A model generated the notes under the pieces. The model had not been told where the DNA came from, searched no databases, and saw only the letters and a program-made list of their open reading frames with translations. From contig NZ_SCNV01000013.1 of NCBI RefSeq assembly GCF_005503145.1, forward strand, positions 62,001 to 126,000: a stretch of DNA of 64,000 bases, in the 5' to 3' direction. Origin of the DNA: Burkholderia sp. 4M9327F10. Its GTDB lineage: Bacteria; Pseudomonadota; Gammaproteobacteria; Burkholderiales; Burkholderiaceae. The position numbers and the translations under genes were made by a program. Shown in pieces: positions 9,325 to 17,460 of this stretch. Position 1 is the first letter of the stretch. Each line of letters opens with the position of its first letter.

Positions 9325-10932
9325 ATGACTCTGAACCGACGAGATTTTCTACAAACATCGCTCGCGCTGATTTCAGCGGGGGCCGCGGGCGCCTTGCCTG
9401 GCTTTGCGCATGCGGCGTTGCCTGCACCCGTGAACGGCGGCACGCTTACCTTTGCGATCCAGCAGGACCCGCCTTCGCTCGTGTCGCTGCTCGATACGAA
9501 TACGGTCATCCGCAATATCAGCGCGAAGATCACCGAGGGGCTGCTGCGCTACGACGCCCAGTTCAAGCCGCAACCGCTTCTGGCAACCGAGTGGAGCATC
9601 AGCGCCAGCGGACTCGAATACACCTTCAGATTGCGCCCCGGCGTGAAGTGGCACGACGGGCAGGACTTCACTTCGGCGGACGTGCGCTATTCCATCCTCA
9701 CGCAAAAGAGGCTCGGGCCGCGCGGGCGCATCACACTCGCCAATGTGGAGCGCGTCGACACGCCGGACGCGCTGACGGCGGTGATTGTGCTGAGCAAGCC
9801 GACTCCGTACCTGATCAAGGCGCTCTCCTCGGCCGAACTGCCGATTGTCCCGCAGCACCGCTACGGCGACGGCGACCCGCTCGCGAGCCCCAATCTCACG
9901 GCGCCCGTGGGTACCGGCCCGTTCATCTTCGACAAATGGGTGCGCGGCAGCTATGTGAGCCTGCGCAGGAATCCCGATTACTGGCGCAAGGATGCGCCGC
10001 ATCTGGACCGCGTGATCTACCGCGTGCTGCCGGATCAGGCCGCCATTTCAACCGCGCTCGAAACCGGTGAAGTAGACGCTGCGCTGAATGTCGGCCTCGC
10101 GGATCTGGAACGCCTCGCGCAATTGCCGCAACTGAGGATCGACGATACCTACGACGCCTATCTGAACAACGCCGCCTTCCTCGAACTCAATGTCGAGAAT
10201 CCGGTTCTCGCGAGGCCCGAGGTGCGCAAGGCGATTGCCCAAGCCATCGACCGCAACTTCATCAAGGACAATGTCTTCTACAAGCGCTCGACGGTGGTCA
10301 ACTCGCCAATCCCGGCGATTTTGTCGAACTACTACGACGACAGCACGTTTCACTATCCCTACGACCTCGCAGCCGCCAACCGCCTGCTCGACGAGGCCGG
10401 CTATCCGCGCCAGGCCGACGGCCAGCGTTTCGCGCTCAGGCTGACCTACATCACCGGTGGCGATTTCAAGCGCGCCGCCGACTACCTGCGCGCCGCACTC
10501 GCGCGCGTCGGCATCAAGGCCAGCATTCTGGACGGCGATCTGCCGACTTACCTGCGGCGCACCTACACCAGCCGCGAGTTCGATCTGAACCTCAACGGTC
10601 TGGGGCGCCTGTATGACCCGACGGTTGGCGTGCAGCGCATCTATTGGGGGGATGGCGTCAAGCATCCGCTGATCTGGATCAATGCGTCGCACTACCAGAA
10701 TCCGCAAGTCGATGAACTGTTCCGCGAGGCCGCCGTCGAAACCGACGATGCGAAGCGCGCCGCCGCCTTCCGGCAGATCCAGCAGATTGTCGGGCGCGAC
10801 CTGCCTGTGTTGCCGCTCGTAACGGTTCCATCAGCGCTGCAGGTCTATCACACGCGGGTTCACAACCTCAACAACAGTATCGACCTGACGGCCGGCGACT
10901 TCTCCGACACCTGGGTCGAGCCTAAAACCTGA
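9325..10932 (+). CDS. Peptide/opine-type ABC substrate-binding protein (SBP_bac_5), Tat signal
   Basis: 535 residues. The N-terminus holds a twin-arginine motif (NRRDFLQTS) and an alanine-rich signal ending near FAHA. Family motifs include WHDGQDFTSADVRYSI and GTGPFIFDKWVRGSY. It is the more divergent of the four orphan paralogues in the window (QQDPPSL in place of NPEP near the mature N-terminus). It is followed at once by the amidase gene, whose start is 43 bp beyond the stop, which hints that the ligand is an amide. It lacks its own permease or ATPase. Confidence 0.9.
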   Translation: MTLNRRDFLQTSLALISAGAAGALPGFAHAALPAPVNGGTLTFAIQQDPPSLVSLLDTNTVIRNISAKITEGLLRYDAQFKPQPLLATEWSISASGLEYTFRLRPGVKWHDGQDFTSADVRYSILTQKRLGPRGRITLANVERVDTPDALTAVIVLSKPTPYLIKALSSAELPIVPQHRYGDGDPLASPNLTAPVGTGPFIFDKWVRGSYVSLRRNPDYWRKDAPHLDRVIYRVLPDQAAISTALETGEVDAALNVGLADLERLAQLPQLRIDDTYDAYLNNAAFLELNVENPVLARPEVRKAIAQAIDRNFIKDNVFYKRSTVVNSPIPAILSNYYDDSTFHYPYDLAAANRLLDEAGYPRQADGQRFALRLTYITGGDFKRAADYLRAALARVGIKASILDGDLPTYLRRTYTSREFDLNLNGLGRLYDPTVGVQRIYWGDGVKHPLIWINASHYQNPQVDELFREAAVETDDAKRAAAFRQIQQIVGRDLPVLPLVTVPSALQVYHTRVHNLNNSIDLTAGDFSDTWVEPKT

Positions 10933-10950
10933 AACCTGACACTTGAAACC
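10925..10950. repeat. Short tandem repeat overlapping a stop codon (7-bp unit)
   Basis: AAACCTG occurs twice in succession (10925-10938), followed by a degenerate copy and a partial AAACC. The stop codon of the upstream binding-protein gene (10930-10932) lies inside the repeat. Confidence 0.5.
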
Positions 10951-10975
10951 ACCTGCACACGAGGCGTATCGAACC

Positions 10976-12514
10976 ATGAGCCAACACCCATTGGATAACC
11001 CCAGGCAAGCCGAGCTCGACGCGCTGACTTTCGCGAGCGCCCGCGAGCAGGCGCGTGCGCTTGCCGAGGGCCGCGTCTCGGCGCTCGCGCTGCTCGAGCA
11101 TAGCCTCGCGCGCATCGAGCGCTTCGACCGTGCCCTCAACGCAGTCGTGGTGCGCGACGACGGGCGCGCCCGGCTCGCTGCCCGCGAAGCCGACGCGGCG
11201 CTCGCGCGTGGCGAACGCCGCCCGTTGCTGGGCGTGCCGATCACGGTCAAGGAATCTTTCGATGTGGCAGGACTCGTCACTTCGAGCGGCAACCCGGCAT
11301 ACGCGGACAATCGCGTCGAGCACGATGCACTGGCCGTAGCTGCGTTGCGCGAGGCCGGCGCGGTGATTATCGGCAAGACCAACGTACCGCTCGGCCTTGC
11401 CGACCTGCAAAGCTACAACGCCAACTACGGCCTCACTCACAACCCGTGGGATCTCGCCCGCACACCCGGCGGTTCGTCCGGTGGTTCGGCAGCCGCGCTG
11501 GCGGCCGGTTATGTCGCACTCGAACTGGGTTCGGATATCGGCGGGTCGATCCGCATCCCGGCTCACTTCACCGGCGTATACGGCCACAAGCCGAGCTACG
11601 ATCTCGTCGCACGACGAGGCAGCGGCGTGCCGTCGGGACGCTTCAGCGGACGCGATATGGGCGTGGCCGGTCCGCTCGCGCGCACGGCCGCCGATCTCGA
11701 CCTCGCGCTCGAACTGCTGCTCAATCGCGACCCGCTCACCTCGAAGGCGTGGCGCGTCACCTTGCCGCCCGCGCGCCACACGCGGCTGGCAGACTTCCGC
11801 GTGCTCGTCATCGGGGCGTGGCCCGGCACCGCGCAAAGCCTATCCGAGCGGCAGGTGATTGAACACGTGGTCGAACGGCTGCGCACCCAGGGCGTGAAAG
11901 TCACCCGCGCGGCCGACCTGCATGACGGCCCGCATAGGGGTCTGCTGCCCGACCTGCCCAGATCGCACGCGCTTTACCGCTCGCTGCTCGGCGCTTCGCT
12001 CACGGAGCTGCCGGTCCTGAGCGCAGCGTCCCAGCAGCGTCTTGCGACATTGGACCCCGCCGACGAAAGCGCGGATGCCGCCTGGCTGCGAGCGCGAACG
12101 CTATCGCATCGCGACTGGCTCGCGGCGAACGAACAGCGCCTTGCCTTGCGTCATCAGTGGGAGCGGCTGTTCGAATCGTTCGATGTGGTGGTCACGCCGG
12201 TCGCACCGGTGCCGGCCTTTCGCCACAATCACGAAGAGCCGAAAGACGGTCGCACGTACCCCGTGGCCTTCCCGGATGGCGTGCGGCAAGTGCGCTTTGC
12301 CGACCTGTTCCACTGGGCCGGCTTGCCGGTTCTGCCAGGCTTGCCCGCCACCAGCTTTCCGCTCGGTCTCGATGACGAGGGCCTGCCGATCGGCGCTCAG
12401 GCTGTCGGGCCGTGGTTCGAAGACCGTACGCCGATCGCGTTCGCGCATCTGCTTGAAGCGGTCTATGGCGGCTTCCTGGTTCCCCCTGGGTACGAAGCCT
12501 CGGCGGCACGATGA
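10976..12514 (+). CDS. Amidase (amidase signature family)
   Basis: 512 residues from the ATG at 10976 (a TTG at 10943 is in frame but less likely; a GAGG lies upstream of the ATG). The Ser-cisSer-Lys triad is exactly spaced: Lys92 in VTVKESFD-type context, cis-Ser167 in GGSSGGSAAA and nucleophile Ser191 in DIGGSIRIP, giving gaps of 75 and 24 as in fatty acid amide hydrolase. Such enzymes hydrolyse an amide to acid plus ammonia or amine. The stop overlaps the start of the next gene by four bases (ATGA), so it is translationally coupled to the DszC-like flavoprotein. It may deacylate or de-amidate the compound imported by the upstream binding protein. Confidence 0.9.
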   Translation: MSQHPLDNPRQAELDALTFASAREQARALAEGRVSALALLEHSLARIERFDRALNAVVVRDDGRARLAAREADAALARGERRPLLGVPITVKESFDVAGLVTSSGNPAYADNRVEHDALAVAALREAGAVIIGKTNVPLGLADLQSYNANYGLTHNPWDLARTPGGSSGGSAAALAAGYVALELGSDIGGSIRIPAHFTGVYGHKPSYDLVARRGSGVPSGRFSGRDMGVAGPLARTAADLDLALELLLNRDPLTSKAWRVTLPPARHTRLADFRVLVIGAWPGTAQSLSERQVIEHVVERLRTQGVKVTRAADLHDGPHRGLLPDLPRSHALYRSLLGASLTELPVLSAASQQRLATLDPADESADAAWLRARTLSHRDWLAANEQRLALRHQWERLFESFDVVVTPVAPVPAFRHNHEEPKDGRTYPVAFPDGVRQVRFADLFHWAGLPVLPGLPATSFPLGLDDEGLPIGAQAVGPWFEDRTPIAFAHLLEAVYGGFLVPPGYEASAAR

Positions 12515-13698
12515 GCACCTTGCCTCACGACCGCCACGCCGCAGCACACCCAACGCTGATCGCGCGCGCCGCCGAACTCGGCAGGCAGTTCGCCGCCGGC
12601 GCGGCAGAGCATGACCGCAGCGGCGCGCCGCCCGCCGCCCAGTTCGACGCGTTGCAAGCCGCCGGATTGCTCAGGCTCAATATCGCCGCAGACCGTGGCG
12701 GATACAACGCCGGCCTGAGCGTGGCGCGCGCCGTGGTGGGCGCGATCGCCTACGGCGATCCCTCGGTCGCGCTGATCCTTTCCATGCACTACTGCCAGCA
12801 CGCCGCCATCGCGAAGTCCGAACGCACGGACGCGGGCGACTGGCCCGCTCATCTCATCGCCCGTCTCACGCGTGAATCGGTCGAAGGCCTCGCGCTCATC
12901 AACGCCGCTCAGGTCGAACCGGCGCTCGGCTCGCCTTCCTACGGCGGCCTGCCGGACACCATTGCGCGCCGCAGCGGCGATCAATGGCGCCTGTCCGGCC
13001 GCAAGATCTACGTCACCGGCGTGCCTCTTCTGTCGTGGATCAACGTATTGGCCCGCACCGACGAGGACGAACCGCGGCTCGGTCACTTTCTGGTGCCGCG
13101 CGAGGCGCCCGGCGTGCGGATCGTGGAAACCTGGGACCCGGTCGGCATGCGCGCCACGGCCAGCCATGACGTGCTGTTGGTGGATGCTGCGATTCCCGCG
13201 GCCGACGTGGTCGCGCTCAAACCCGCCAGCCTGGGGGTGCAGCGCGACCCTTACAGCACCGCCTGGTATTTCAGCCTGGTAAGCGCGGTCTACGACGGCG
13301 TGGCCCGCGCCGCCCGCGACTGGCTAGTCGAGTTCCTCAATCAGCGCCGTCCGAGTGCGCTCGGCGGCGATTCGCTCGCCAGTCTGCCGACGGTGCAGGA
13401 CGCCGTGGGCCGGATCGAAGTCCTGCTCGCGACCAACGACTGGCTGTTGCGCAGCCATGCCCAAGCCCTCGATGCCGGCACGGCGCCCGATTCGCTCGCC
13501 GCCACCGTCAAGCACGTCGTCATCGACAACGCCGTTGCAGCCGTGGAACTGGCAATCGAACTCGCCGGCAACCACGGTATCGCACGACGCAATCCGCTGG
13601 AGCGGCACCATCGCGACGTCCTGTGCGGCCGCATCCACGCGCCGTCCAACAGCCTGCTGCGCGGCAATGCGGGGCGAGCCGCGCTGCGGTCTGTTTAG
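12511..13698 (+). CDS. Acyl-CoA dehydrogenase-fold flavin monooxygenase (DszC/SfnB-like)
   Basis: 395 residues with acyl-CoA dehydrogenase N-, middle and C-terminal domains. Visible elements are AAGLLRLNIAADRGG, a middle-domain LSGRKIYVTGVP (near residue 168), GMRATASHDV (near 210), and a C-terminal ELAGNHGIARRNPLERHHRD. The TGxK-type loop and GMRxTxSxDV are shared with DszC and SfnB, which are FMNH2-dependent S- or C-oxygenases rather than true dehydrogenases. The gene overlaps the amidase by four bases. A role in oxidising an organosulfur compound fits the neighbourhood; an ordinary acyl-CoA dehydrogenase remains possible. Confidence 0.8.
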   Translation: MSTLPHDRHAAAHPTLIARAAELGRQFAAGAAEHDRSGAPPAAQFDALQAAGLLRLNIAADRGGYNAGLSVARAVVGAIAYGDPSVALILSMHYCQHAAIAKSERTDAGDWPAHLIARLTRESVEGLALINAAQVEPALGSPSYGGLPDTIARRSGDQWRLSGRKIYVTGVPLLSWINVLARTDEDEPRLGHFLVPREAPGVRIVETWDPVGMRATASHDVLLVDAAIPAADVVALKPASLGVQRDPYSTAWYFSLVSAVYDGVARAARDWLVEFLNQRRPSALGGDSLASLPTVQDAVGRIEVLLATNDWLLRSHAQALDAGTAPDSLAATVKHVVIDNAVAAVELAIELAGNHGIARRNPLERHHRDVLCGRIHAPSNSLLRGNAGRAALRSV

Positions 13699-13864
13699 AT
13701 ATCCATATCATCAGCGGCGATCTATCCCTAGCTCAAATCAATTGATTTATTTGGCGAAATTATCTTGACCGATTATTTCTAATATTTAGAGAATAGGTCG
13801 TCGCTCGCTGCCTTGCGAAGGACATTTCTCATATAAAACTTCTCGCTAATTATTTCGAACTCCT

Positions 13865-15097
13865 ATGAAACGTAAACTTTTTGCGCTGAGCGTCTCGTCC
13901 CTATTGGCGGGAACGGCTCACGCCCAAAGCAGCGTCACGCTGTACGGCATTGTCACCGGCGACGTGACCTATGTGAACAACGTCCAGACGGCAGCCACAT
14001 CCAAGTCCGGGAAGCCGGTAGGCGGCGGCTCACAGGTCGCGCTACTGGATAGCGGAACCTCGGGGATATCGTCGAGCCGCTGGGGCTTCAAGGGCGTCGA
14101 GGATCTGGGCGGCGGCATCAAGACGCTATTCCAGCTGGAGAGCGGACTGAGCGTCAACAACGGCACCCTGGGGCAAGGCGGCACGGAATTCGGCCGCCAG
14201 GCGTGGGTCGGACTCTCGGCCGAGCACTACGGCACATTCAGTTTGGGGCGCCAGGCCGACACCTCCGTCGAATTCGTCTCGCCGCTCCTGTTCATCTGGT
14301 ACGGCGGCAATCTGACGATCCACCCGGCCGACTACGACAATCTGAACTTCACCCACCGCATCAACAATTCGCTCAAGTATCTATCGGATTCGTACGGCGG
14401 TTTCCGCTTTGGAGCGTTGTACAGCGTGGGCGGCATCGCCGGCAACGTGACGCAAAACCAGCTCTGGTCCGCGGGCGCGGCGTACACAGGCGGCTCCTTT
14501 GCGTTCGCCGCATCCATTCTCAATGCACGCAACCCGAACAACTCGCTCTATGGCACCAATGCCAACGCCAGTGCGACGGGCAACAACCTCGGCTCGGCGG
14601 GCTCGGCAACGTCTGCGGAGTCCAACCCGGCGATTGCGGGATTCGCCTCGGCCAACACGCAGCAAACCATTTCGGTGGCGACCACCTACACGGCGGGCCC
14701 GGCGATCCTGGGCGCGGCGTACTCGAACACCCAATTCCGCGGGCTCGGCACCACCGCCTCGCTCGATACGCTCGGATACAGCGGCTCGACCACGCTGCAA
14801 ACGGGGAGTCTGAGCGTGCGCTATCAGGTCACCCCGTTCCTGCGTGTCGGCACCTCGTTTGACTACACGACCGGGGGCAGCGTGGGCGACAAAGGCAGCG
14901 CCAAGTACGAACAGTTCAACCTCGAGGCGGGCTATTCGCTATCCAAGGCGACTGACCTTTACGTGACCGGCGCCTTCCAGCACGCGAGCGGAACCGATTC
15001 GCTCGGCCGGCCCGCGGTGGCCGACATCGGCTATCTGTCCCCCTCCGCGACCAGCAAACAGGTCGCAGTATCGGCGGGCATCAGGCATCTGTTCTAA
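13865..15097 (+). CDS. Gram-negative trimeric porin, Burkholderia type
   Basis: 410 residues, outer-membrane beta-barrel. The signal peptide ends at AHAQ and the mature chain begins SSVTLYGIVTGDV, the usual start of Burkholderiales porins; the last residue is Phe (GIRHLF), needed for assembly. GFKGVEDLGGGIKTLFQLE near residue 80 is a family hallmark. It lies between sulfur-island enzyme genes and may let the substrate across the outer membrane. The upstream gap (13699-13864) is strikingly AT-rich and probably carries its own promoter. Downstream, a weak hairpin (15120-15132) without a T-run may end the transcript. Confidence 0.95.
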   Translation: MKRKLFALSVSSLLAGTAHAQSSVTLYGIVTGDVTYVNNVQTAATSKSGKPVGGGSQVALLDSGTSGISSSRWGFKGVEDLGGGIKTLFQLESGLSVNNGTLGQGGTEFGRQAWVGLSAEHYGTFSLGRQADTSVEFVSPLLFIWYGGNLTIHPADYDNLNFTHRINNSLKYLSDSYGGFRFGALYSVGGIAGNVTQNQLWSAGAAYTGGSFAFAASILNARNPNNSLYGTNANASATGNNLGSAGSATSAESNPAIAGFASANTQQTISVATTYTAGPAILGAAYSNTQFRGLGTTASLDTLGYSGSTTLQTGSLSVRYQVTPFLRVGTSFDYTTGGSVGDKGSAKYEQFNLEAGYSLSKATDLYVTGAFQHASGTDSLGRPAVADIGYLSPSATSKQVAVSAGIRHLF

Positions 15098-15329
15098 GCC
15101 GGCAAACCGGTGCGGGGCACCTCGCAACGAGGCGCCTCGCCTCTCTCGCGCATTCCAACATCGCATATTTGCAAAGCACAACAATGCGTTTGATTTATAA
15201 AAGACGCTTGCGTATCGTGGCTTTTCCCGCATGTTTGCGCCTCTTTTTGCCTCTTCCTGCCTCTGCGATCCGGTACCTATGATGAAGCATCTACTTTTCC
15301 TCCAGCACTCCGCGGCGCGGTAACCGGTC

Positions 15330-16280
15330 ATGGTGACAATTGCCAGCCAACTCGGTGAAAGCTTTAACGACGAGATACGCGCGCTGCTGCCCGGCATACG
15401 CGTGCTGAGCGTCCCGCGCGGCACACCGGCCGAACTGCCCGACACAACCTCGATTCTCGTTGCCGCGCCGATCATCGTGCGCGGCGCACAGGCGCCGGAG
15501 CGCCCGCCGCCCGGCTGGCCGTTCGGATTGCAGTGGGTACAACTGGGCTCCTCGGGGATCGACTTCTATCCGCGCTGGTTCTTCGACGGCCCGCCCGTCA
15601 CCACCGCACGCGGGACATCGGCCGCGACCATTGCCGAATTTGTGCTGGCCGCCATTTTCGCCAGTGCGAAGCGCTTTCCCGATATCTGGATTCATGGTGC
15701 CGATCAATGGGCCATGACGCCGCTTGCGACCGTAGAGGGCAGCACGGTCGGCATCTTCGGCTTCGGCGCAATCGGCCAGGCAGTCGCGCAGAAAGCCCTG
15801 GCGTTGGGCGCGCAGGTGCTGGCGGTGCGGCGCCAGGCGCAGCCTGCCTCGAACGGCAGCGGCGGCGTGCAGTTTGCCGGCGATATCGGCGAACTGGCCG
15901 AACGTGCCGATCACCTTGTTCTTGCCGCGCCGGCTACTCCGGCTACGCGTGGGATTGTCGATCGCGCGCTGCTAGCCCGTGCGAAACCGGGCTTGCACCT
16001 GATCAACGTCGCACGCGGTTCGCTGATCGACGACGAAGCGCTACTCGACGCGCTCGCAGACGGACGCGTCGGCACCGCGTCACTCGATGTCACCGAACCG
16101 GAACCCCTGCCGGCGGGCCATCCGTTCTACACCCACCCGCGTATCCGGCTCTCGCCGCATACCTCGGCGATCGGCCCGCGCAATACGGTCGAACTGGCCC
16201 GCAAGTTTGCGCGCAACTTTGCCTCGTTCACGTCGGGTAAGGCGCTCGAAGACGTCGTGGATATCAATCAAGGCTACTAG
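15330..16280 (+). CDS. D-2-hydroxyacid dehydrogenase family protein
   Basis: 316 residues with an NAD(P)-binding Rossmann motif GFGAIG at residues 144-149 and the catalytic Arg229 (NVARG), Glu258 (TEPE) and His277 (SPHTS) of the family. These enzymes interconvert 2-keto acids and D-2-hydroxy acids. It ends 9 bp before the SsuD-like monooxygenase, with which it must be co-transcribed. It could reduce a keto acid released by desulfonation of a sulfo-carboxylic acid; that link is inferred from position only. Confidence 0.9.
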   Translation: MVTIASQLGESFNDEIRALLPGIRVLSVPRGTPAELPDTTSILVAAPIIVRGAQAPERPPPGWPFGLQWVQLGSSGIDFYPRWFFDGPPVTTARGTSAATIAEFVLAAIFASAKRFPDIWIHGADQWAMTPLATVEGSTVGIFGFGAIGQAVAQKALALGAQVLAVRRQAQPASNGSGGVQFAGDIGELAERADHLVLAAPATPATRGIVDRALLARAKPGLHLINVARGSLIDDEALLDALADGRVGTASLDVTEPEPLPAGHPFYTHPRIRLSPHTSAIGPRNTVELARKFARNFASFTSGKALEDVVDINQGY

Positions 16281-16289
16281 GAGCACGCT

Positions 16290-17441
16290 ATGACAGTTGA
16301 ATTTATCGGCTACGTCAGCCACCAGGAATCGAGCGAAATCCATTTGCCGCAGGGGCCGGCGCTCAACCCGCCATGGATCGCAGCGGTGGCGCAGGCTCAT
16401 GAGTACGGCGGCTTCGACCGCGTATTGATCGCGCATTCCAGTGCATCGCCGGACGCCTTTCAGATTGCCAACTTCGTCGCCCAGCAAACGCGGCGCCTGG
16501 GCATCCTGCTCGCGCACCGCCCCGGTTTTGTGGCGCCCACGCTCGCCGCCCGGCAGTTCGCGACACTCGATCACTTCAGCGCGGGACGCGTCGCGGTGCA
16601 CGTGATCTCCGGTGGAGACGATACGGAACAGCAGCGCGACGGCGATTACCTCGACCATGACGAGCGCTACGAGCGCACCGACGAATATCTCGACGTGGTC
16701 AAGCGCGCATGGACCAGCGAGACGCCGTTCGACCACGCAGGGCGCCACTACCGCGTCACGGGTCATAAGTCGCAGATTCGCCCGCTGCAGCAGCCGCATC
16801 TGCCCGTCTACTTCGGCGGCTCGTCGGACGCGGCAATCCGTATCGCCGGCAAGCACGCCGACGTGTATGCGCTGTGGGGCGAATCGCTCGACCAGGTTGC
16901 CGATACGATCGCTCGCGTGCGCGCCGCGGCGGCGCCTTACGGACGGGACAAGACGATACGCTTCAGCCTGTCGCTGCGGCCAATTCTCGCGCCGACCGAG
17001 GAGCAGGCGTGGGCGAGAGCGGAATCGATTCTGGAGCGCGCCAAAGAGGTGGTGACGCGCTCACCGAACTTCACGCGCCGGCCGAGCGAGCCGAAAAACG
17101 TCGGGTCGCAACGCCTGCTCGCGGAAGCGGCCAAGGGCGCCGTGGTCGACAAGCGCTTGTGGACCGGCATCACCGCCCTGACACGGGCCGCGGGAAATTC
17201 CACGGCGCTGGTCGGCACGCCTGAACAGGTTAGCGAGGCGCTGCTCGAATATCACCGGCTCGGGATTACGACGTTCCTGATTCGCGGTTTCGATCCGCTC
17301 GAGGACGCGCTGTCGTATGGACGGGATCTGTTGCCGCTGGTTCGCGCGGCGGTGCAGGCTAAAGCAGGCGGTGAAGACACCAACGGCGCCCACAGCGCTC
17401 ACACCGCCAACCGTGACGCCGGGCATCCGGCCCACGTCTGA
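16290..17441 (+). CDS. FMNH2-dependent alkanesulfonate monooxygenase-like (SsuD-like LLM)
   Basis: 383 residues, LLM fold. A TAGGAGC ribosome site precedes the ATG. SsuD-type segments: QQTRRLGILLAHRPG, FATLDHFSAGRVAVHVISGG near residues 90-110, HDERYERTDEYLDVVKRAW, and PLQQPHLPVYFGGSSDAAI. SsuD cleaves alkanesulfonates to aldehyde plus sulfite using FMNH2 and O2. No SsuE-type flavin reductase is encoded next to it or anywhere visible in the window, so reduced flavin must come from elsewhere. The last 30 residues, rich in Thr, Ala and His, look like a non-conserved tail. Confidence 0.88.
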   Translation: MTVEFIGYVSHQESSEIHLPQGPALNPPWIAAVAQAHEYGGFDRVLIAHSSASPDAFQIANFVAQQTRRLGILLAHRPGFVAPTLAARQFATLDHFSAGRVAVHVISGGDDTEQQRDGDYLDHDERYERTDEYLDVVKRAWTSETPFDHAGRHYRVTGHKSQIRPLQQPHLPVYFGGSSDAAIRIAGKHADVYALWGESLDQVADTIARVRAAAAPYGRDKTIRFSLSLRPILAPTEEQAWARAESILERAKEVVTRSPNFTRRPSEPKNVGSQRLLAEAAKGAVVDKRLWTGITALTRAAGNSTALVGTPEQVSEALLEYHRLGITTFLIRGFDPLEDALSYGRDLLPLVRAAVQAKAGGEDTNGAHSAHTANRDAGHPAHV

Positions 17442-17460
17442 CGCCTGGCAGCGGAATCGC

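Noticed and set aside
13699..13864. Assigning a specific -35/-10 promoter to the porin gene
   Set aside because: Several TTGA-like and TATA-like words occur in this AT-rich leader, but no pair has acceptable spacing.
15118..15140. Strong terminator after the porin gene
   Set aside because: The stem (CCTCG/CGAGG) is only five perfect pairs and no T-run follows.
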